A stretch of DNA of 64,000 bases from Bradyrhizobium erythrophlei (lineage in GTDB: Bacteria > Pseudomonadota > Alphaproteobacteria > Rhizobiales > Xanthobacteraceae): assembly GCF_900129425.1 (NCBI RefSeq), contig NZ_LT670817.1, positions 5,084,001 to 5,148,000 on the forward strand, read 5' to 3'. A program made the translations under genes and the position numbers. Every line of letters starts with the position of its first letter. The first letter of the stretch is position 1. The notes beneath the pieces were generated by a model, which was given only the letters and a program-made list of their open reading frames with translations, searched no databases and had not been told where the DNA came from. Below are positions 53,486 through 64,000 of the stretch, in pieces.

Positions 53486-55504
53486 TCAATCTTCGTCGTC
53501 ATCGTCGTCAGCCTGATCGGCCGCCTGATGCGGGACGTGGCTCTGATCGTCCCAGAGCTTCCGGTAGATGCCATTGGCGGCGAGCAGCTCGGCATGCGAT
53601 CCGCGCTCGATCGCCTTGCCGCCCGATATCACGATGATCTCGTCCATCTCCACCACCGATGTCAGGCGGTGGGTCGAGAAAATCATGGTGCGACCCTTCG
53701 CGAGCTTCAGCAATGTCTTGTTGATCGCGGCTTCGGTGGTCTGGTCGAGCGCCGAGGTCGCCTCGTCGAGCAGCAGGATCGAGGGATTGCGGACGATCGC
53801 GCGCGCGATCGCGATGCGCTGGCGCTGGCCGCCTGACAGCGTATCGCCGCGTTCGCCGACCGGGGTGTCGTATTTTTGCGGAAGGCTCATGATGTAGCGG
53901 TGGATCTCGGCCTTGCGCGCCGCCTGCTCGACCTCCTGATCGGTCGCGCCTTCCTTGCCGAGCCGGATGTTTTCCCGAATCGACATGTTGAACAGCATGT
54001 TTTCCTGGAACACCACCGCCATGCTCCGGCGCAGGGATTCGCGGGTCACCCTGCGGATGTCGACGCCGTCGATGGTCACGTGCCCTTCGTCCGGCACATA
54101 GAGGCGAAGTATCAGATTGAGCAGCGTGCTCTTGCCGGAGCCGCTCGGGCCGACGATGGCGATGGTCTTGCCGACCTTGAGCTTGAGGCTGAGGTTGTCG
54201 AGAACCGGCGTTTGGCTGCCTTCGTACTGAAACGTGACATGCTCGAAGGTGATGTCGTTGGTGATGCGCGGCAGGTCGGGTGCGCCCGGACGATCCGCGC
54301 CGGGGCTCGGTTCGTCCAGCAGTTCCTGCATGTGGCGAACCGCCGCCGCCGACTGGATCGACACCGGGATGAAATGCATGATGTGGGCAATGTTGTAGGA
54401 CACCTCCCAGAACGCACTCTCGAACGTCACGAAGGTCCCGATGGTGATCTGGCCCTTGGTGGCGAGATAGGCGCCGATCGCGAGCACCACGAGGTGCAGC
54501 AACAATACGGAGATGGTGACGGTGCGCTCGACCATGGTCGACAGGAACGCCGCGGACGCTATCCTGCCGCGCGCGTCGTTGTTGCGCAGTGTGAACCAGC
54601 CCAGCGTCCTGCGCTGCAGGCTGAACGCCTTGACCACCGCCTGGGCCGCGACGTTTTCCTGCACCATGCCGAGCAGCGCGGATTCATTGAGCTTCTGTTC
54701 GTAATTCGCCTGCACCGCTTTCGGCGTCAGGATCCGCGGGCCGATCAGCGTGATCGGAAATACCAGCAGCGACACGGCGGCGAGCTGCCAGTTCAGGAAC
54801 AACATCAGGATGATGCCGGCGATCAGTTCGAAGAGCGGCAACGCCGCGCTGTTGGCAAAGCTCTTGATCGAGCCTTCGAAGGCCGAGAGATCGATGGAGA
54901 AGCGCGAGAGAATCTCGCCGCGCCTGGTGCGCGCAAAATAGGCCGACGGCAGATTTTGCACGTGCTCGAATAGCCGCGCGCGGACGTCCGAAATCAGCGC
55001 GGCCGCGAGCTTGGCGTCCCACCGCTCGTACCAGACCGCGACGATCGAGGTGAAGATTCCCGCCGCCCCCAGCACCGAGAGAATCTTGACCAGCGCCCCG
55101 AAATCTTCCTCGCCGAGCGCATCGTCGATCAGGAACTTCAGGCTCAGCGGCATGATGACGTTGAACAGCGTCTCGACCACGACGCCGAGGGCGACGAATG
55201 CCAGGATCTTCTTGTAGTGCTTCAGGAAGGGTTTGACGAACGCATAGACCGTCGCCAGCGCGCCGGCGGCTTCCTTCGCGGTAAAGACCACGAGATCTTC
55301 GTCGTCCTCGTCGCCGTCGAGATCCAGCTCGTCATCATCGTCTTCGTCTTCGTCATCGGGCGGAGACGACGCGGCCGTCTTGCTGCCGATCACGCGGTCT
55401 GCGGCGCCGGCGTCCACCGCAAGCTTCTTGTCGGGCTCCAGCGCAACGGCATCATCCGCGGAAGCGGGTATCAGCTCAACCGACGATGGAGGCTTATGCG
55501 CCAT
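53486..55504 (-). CDS. ABC exporter (fused membrane and ATPase domains) with acidic ends
   Basis: The 672-residue half-transporter has six membrane helices at about 95-385 and a nucleotide-binding domain: Walker A GPSGSGKST at 452-460, signature LSGGQ at 556-560 and Walker B ILLLDEAT with Asp580-Glu581. It would act as a homodimer to export a lipid, glycan or peptide. Oddly, residues 50-70 are almost pure Asp/Glu (DEDEDDDDELDLDGDEDDED), and the last residues are again DDDDDED. Such acidic ends are not part of the usual fold. It is 145 bases downstream, on the same strand, of the oxidase-methyltransferase gene, so the two may be co-transcribed. Confidence 0.9.
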   Translation of the reverse strand: MAHKPPSSVELIPASADDAVALEPDKKLAVDAGAADRVIGSKTAASSPPDDEDEDDDDELDLDGDEDDEDLVVFTAKEAAGALATVYAFVKPFLKHYKKILAFVALGVVVETLFNVIMPLSLKFLIDDALGEEDFGALVKILSVLGAAGIFTSIVAVWYERWDAKLAAALISDVRARLFEHVQNLPSAYFARTRRGEILSRFSIDLSAFEGSIKSFANSAALPLFELIAGIILMLFLNWQLAAVSLLVFPITLIGPRILTPKAVQANYEQKLNESALLGMVQENVAAQAVVKAFSLQRRTLGWFTLRNNDARGRIASAAFLSTMVERTVTISVLLLHLVVLAIGAYLATKGQITIGTFVTFESAFWEVSYNIAHIMHFIPVSIQSAAAVRHMQELLDEPSPGADRPGAPDLPRITNDITFEHVTFQYEGSQTPVLDNLSLKLKVGKTIAIVGPSGSGKSTLLNLILRLYVPDEGHVTIDGVDIRRVTRESLRRSMAVVFQENMLFNMSIRENIRLGKEGATDQEVEQAARKAEIHRYIMSLPQKYDTPVGERGDTLSGGQRQRIAIARAIVRNPSILLLDEATSALDQTTEAAINKTLLKLAKGRTMIFSTHRLTSVVEMDEIIVISGGKAIERGSHAELLAANGIYRKLWDDQSHVPHQAADQADDDDDED

Positions 55505-55649
55505 GAAACCAACCGATGCTGCACGGCCAGCATGACCGCAAAATCAACCCGTAGTCTTGAACCGCGGGATCAAGCCTATGCGATCAGAACGCAGTCGGCA
55601 AAGCATCTCCGCATGTCGTTCGAGGCGTTCGCCGGCACGACGTGCCAAC

Positions 55650-57704
55650 TCAATCGTCGGCAGCGATCTTGTCAAAGAACGAGTAACGTACGCTGTCGGA
55701 GTCCGCATACCAGTGCCCGGGCCCTTTGTTGGCGGCGAGCGTTGCAGCCCACAGCGCGTCGGTGCAGTCGCGGCGGTGCATCGACAGGTCGAACCCGTTG
55801 TTGAAAAACAACTCCGACCATTCCCACCAGGTCCCGAGCTTCTTCACGCCGCGCAAGAGGTCGTATTGATCGATCAGCGCCGGCGCCATGTCCGATGTCA
55901 CCGATCCGAATACGACGCCGGTTTTCACGACGCGGTTCAGTTCGCGAACGGCGCGGGCGACCTGCTTTTCAGCGACGTGGCACAGGCTGGTCTCGAATAC
56001 GATATCGAATTCGCCGTCCTTGAACGGCATATCGACGATCGATCCAAGTCTGTTGAATTTCTTCAGCGCCTTCGGCGTCCGGGCATGAATCGCACGGTTG
56101 TTCTCGATGCCCCATGCGTCGATGCCGCGGGCGCGCAGCGCTCCCACCAGTTCGCCGCTGGCGGACCCGGCCACCAGCAGCTTGTAGCCCTTGACCCTGC
56201 TCCAGACGATCTTGATCAGATCCGTCAGGTAGGCTGGATCGGTGAATCGGCTCCAGACCTCGTGATAGGGTCCCAATTCCCGATAATTCTCGAAGTACCC
56301 GCGGTCGATCTTGTCGGATGCTGGCCTCGCTCCCTCGCCGCGGGCCCGGCGCAACCGCATCGTCTCGGTGACGACGATGTCGGTGGCGGCATCGGAGGAA
56401 TCGAGCAGGCCGTTCAGCGTCGAGTCGAACAGATAGTCGCCGACCACGACCAGGCCGGGGTGCTGCTTCGGATCGGGACGGTGATTCGTCATGACGTCGC
56501 GCGCCGGCATGCCGCCCGGAAGCGCATTCACCGACGACAGCCAGCGGTGGATCTTGCCTTCCATGAAATGCGCGCGGGCGTGGCCGAGCGAGGCCGGCAG
56601 CGACTTCAATGCGGCGTCGATCAGTTCCTGATCGCTGAGATTGGCGAAAGCCAGTGCGTCGGAACCGGCGATCAGCCAGTTCAGCACACCATGCTCGCCG
56701 ACGTCGTGACGCGCGCCTTCGTTGTAAACGCAGCAGCCGCCGAACGCTTCCGACATGAACCAGGCGCCGGGGATCTTCTCGCCCCAGAACGGCTCGTCGA
56801 ACAGGATCGAGACCCGCAGATAATGCGCGGGGCGGTCGAAATAAGCGATGTGCTTGACCATCGACTGGCGCAGCTGCTCGCCGTCCCAGCGCATGGTCGA
56901 GAGCCAGGAGTGCGGCAGGCACATCAGGACCAGATCGAAATCCCGCGTCTCCGGTCCCTTGCCGTTCATCATGTTGAGCTGATAGCGGCCGGAATCGGTC
57001 TTGCCGACCTTGAGAACCCGGTGATTAAGCTGGATGTCGGCGGCGACTTCGGACTGCAGGCAGTCGATCAACTGCTCGTTTCCGTTCTGGATCGAATACA
57101 GGCCGAGATAGCCGTCCACATCCATCACGAAGTTCTTCAGCGCATTCAGCCCGTTGGTGTTGTGGCTCTCGGTGGCGAGATCGGAGCGCGCCATCACCTT
57201 GAAGAAGCGCTTGGCGGTCTCGTCTTGCACTTCCCGGTCGAGCAGCGCCTCGCAACTGATGTAGGCCCATGGATGCTCGTTGTCGTGCGCGCCGACGCCT
57301 TCGTAATATTCGGCCGGCGAAACCATTTCGGCGCAGCGTTTGCGGAACGTTTCGATCGCCTCCGCGGTCTTGGCGCCGTATTTGCGGCGCATGCCCGGCA
57401 CGTCCTGCAGCAGTTCGCCGTCGAGCTGGATTTGCTCGGCATCCATCGGGATGGTCTGCAGGCCAAAATGCTGGATCAGTTCGCGCAACGGATCGGGGCC
57501 GGTCATCGAGTAATCGTAGATCTCGGCGACGCCGGCTTCGTACATCGCGGGCGCCGAATCGAATTTGCGCGTCAGGACCTTGCCGCCGACGCGGTCGGAG
57601 GCCTCGTAAATGGTGACGCGGCAAAGCTCGCCCAGCTTCTTTTTGAGATACCAGGCGCTCATCAGCCCGCCCGGGCCGCCGCCGACGATTGCAAGATCCA
57701 GCAT
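55650..57704 (-). CDS. fusion of FAD amine oxidase and SAM-dependent methyltransferase
   Basis: A 684-residue protein. Residues 1-450 are a flavin amine oxidase-like domain with GGGPGG at 8-13, EASDRVGGKV at 34-43 and the C-terminal GDYLFDSTLNGLLDSSDAA. Residues 490-640 are a class I methyltransferase with motif I LLVAGSASGELVGALRARG (509-527), the acidic residue in WGIENN, and DMPFKDGEFDIVFETSLCHV as motifs II/III. Two-domain proteins of this order suggest one substrate that is oxidised and methylated in turn. The gene follows the rpoC terminator on the same strand. I know of no characterised member. Confidence 0.82.
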   Translation of the reverse strand: MLDLAIVGGGPGGLMSAWYLKKKLGELCRVTIYEASDRVGGKVLTRKFDSAPAMYEAGVAEIYDYSMTGPDPLRELIQHFGLQTIPMDAEQIQLDGELLQDVPGMRRKYGAKTAEAIETFRKRCAEMVSPAEYYEGVGAHDNEHPWAYISCEALLDREVQDETAKRFFKVMARSDLATESHNTNGLNALKNFVMDVDGYLGLYSIQNGNEQLIDCLQSEVAADIQLNHRVLKVGKTDSGRYQLNMMNGKGPETRDFDLVLMCLPHSWLSTMRWDGEQLRQSMVKHIAYFDRPAHYLRVSILFDEPFWGEKIPGAWFMSEAFGGCCVYNEGARHDVGEHGVLNWLIAGSDALAFANLSDQELIDAALKSLPASLGHARAHFMEGKIHRWLSSVNALPGGMPARDVMTNHRPDPKQHPGLVVVGDYLFDSTLNGLLDSSDAATDIVVTETMRLRRARGEGARPASDKIDRGYFENYRELGPYHEVWSRFTDPAYLTDLIKIVWSRVKGYKLLVAGSASGELVGALRARGIDAWGIENNRAIHARTPKALKKFNRLGSIVDMPFKDGEFDIVFETSLCHVAEKQVARAVRELNRVVKTGVVFGSVTSDMAPALIDQYDLLRGVKKLGTWWEWSELFFNNGFDLSMHRRDCTDALWAATLAANKGPGHWYADSDSVRYSFFDKIAADD

Positions 57705-57842
57705 GTGTTGTCCGTGATACCCCGCCGTCGCCCTCGCGGGCGCATCCGGTTCTGAAGTCGCTCTAAGTTACCTTAGCAAAAGCGCTTTTTTGCCTGAAGG
57801 AAAGATGAACAGACGCCCCCTGCGCGCCGCAACGCACAAACT

Positions 57843-57870
57843 AAAAAGGCCGGCTTGCGCCGGCCTTTTT
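57843..57870 (-). terminator. intrinsic terminator of the rpoBC operon
   Basis: AAAAAGGCCGGC-GCAA-GCCGGCCTTTTT is a perfect 12-bp stem with T-runs on both sides, 22 bases after the rpoC stop. It can work in both directions. It separates rpoC from the oxidase-methyltransferase gene. Confidence 0.92.
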
Positions 57871-57892
57871 ATAACATATTGAAAACTCTCGT

Positions 57893-62092
<4,200 letters not shown>

Positions 62093-62182
62093 GGTCTTCT
62101 CCTCGCGTGCCGATCGTCACCGGCAGCAAATTCGAAATTCTTTGGTAGCCACACGCCCCGCTCAACGTCCGGGCAAGGCGCG

Positions 62183-62210
62183 GATGCCCGGCACAAGGCC
62201 GGGCATGACG
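62183..62210. repeat. palindromic intergenic repeat, family C copy
   Basis: GATGCCCGGCACAAGGCCGGGCATGAC lies between rpoB and rpoC, inside the operon, and matches the right arm of 5558-5646 almost base for base. Confidence 0.65.
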
Positions 62211-62221
62211 CTTTTGTCTAG

Positions 62222-64000
<1,779 letters not shown>

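Noticed and set aside
55557..57755. 732-codon plus-strand open frame
   Set aside because: It is antisense to the oxidase-methyltransferase fusion, whose motifs are unmistakable on the minus strand.

Overview
The window looks like chromosomal DNA of a high-GC alphaproteobacterium of the Bradyrhizobium / Nitrobacteraceae group. The protein sequences point that way (fused indolepyruvate oxidoreductase, class D beta-lactamase, DUF6010 and GCG_CRPN-type small proteins), as do the several families of short palindromic intergenic repeats typical of that group. No rRNA, tRNA or CRISPR array was seen.

Region 1 (1-30,900) is an accessory and housekeeping mix with frequent strand changes. It holds a truncated indolepyruvate oxidoreductase, a triheme cytochrome c, several alpha/beta hydrolases, two ArsR-type regulators, a Fic/antitoxin pair, an acyl-CoA carboxylase beta subunit, an intact IS4-family element inserted in an intergenic repeat, an OXA-type beta-lactamase, a FliK-like/FlhB-tail pair, an ATP12 chaperone, a frameshifted flavin monooxygenase, an RluA-family pseudouridine synthase, RarA with a Do-type protease, and two oxidoreductases.

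Region 2 (30,938-50,257, all minus strand) is the classic str-S10-spc-alpha supercluster, read from right to left: rpsL-rpsG-fusA-tuf-rpsJ-rplC-rplD-rplW-rplB-rpsS-rplV-rpsC-rplP-rpmC-rpsQ-rplN-rplX-rplE-rpsN-rpsH-rplF-rplR-rpsE-rpmD-rplO-secY-adk-rpsM-rpsK-rpoA-rplQ, closed by a terminator at 30,938-30,966. Short repeats sit in several gaps inside it. Adk carries a long histone-H1-like Lys/Ala tail.

Region 3 (50,258-57,704) separates rpsL from rpoC. It starts with a 686-base gap holding a candidate rpsL promoter and a perfect 16-bp palindrome. Four unusual genes follow: a BioF2/FemAB-like acyltransferase, a FAD oxidoreductase, an ABC exporter with Asp/Glu-rich ends, and a fused FAD amine oxidase/SAM methyltransferase. 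Together they suggest an undescribed biosynthesis-and-export or envelope-modification locus; this is the best candidate for something new in the window.

Region 4 (57,843-64,000, minus) holds a strong terminator, rpoC and the 3' part of rpoB, which runs off the window.
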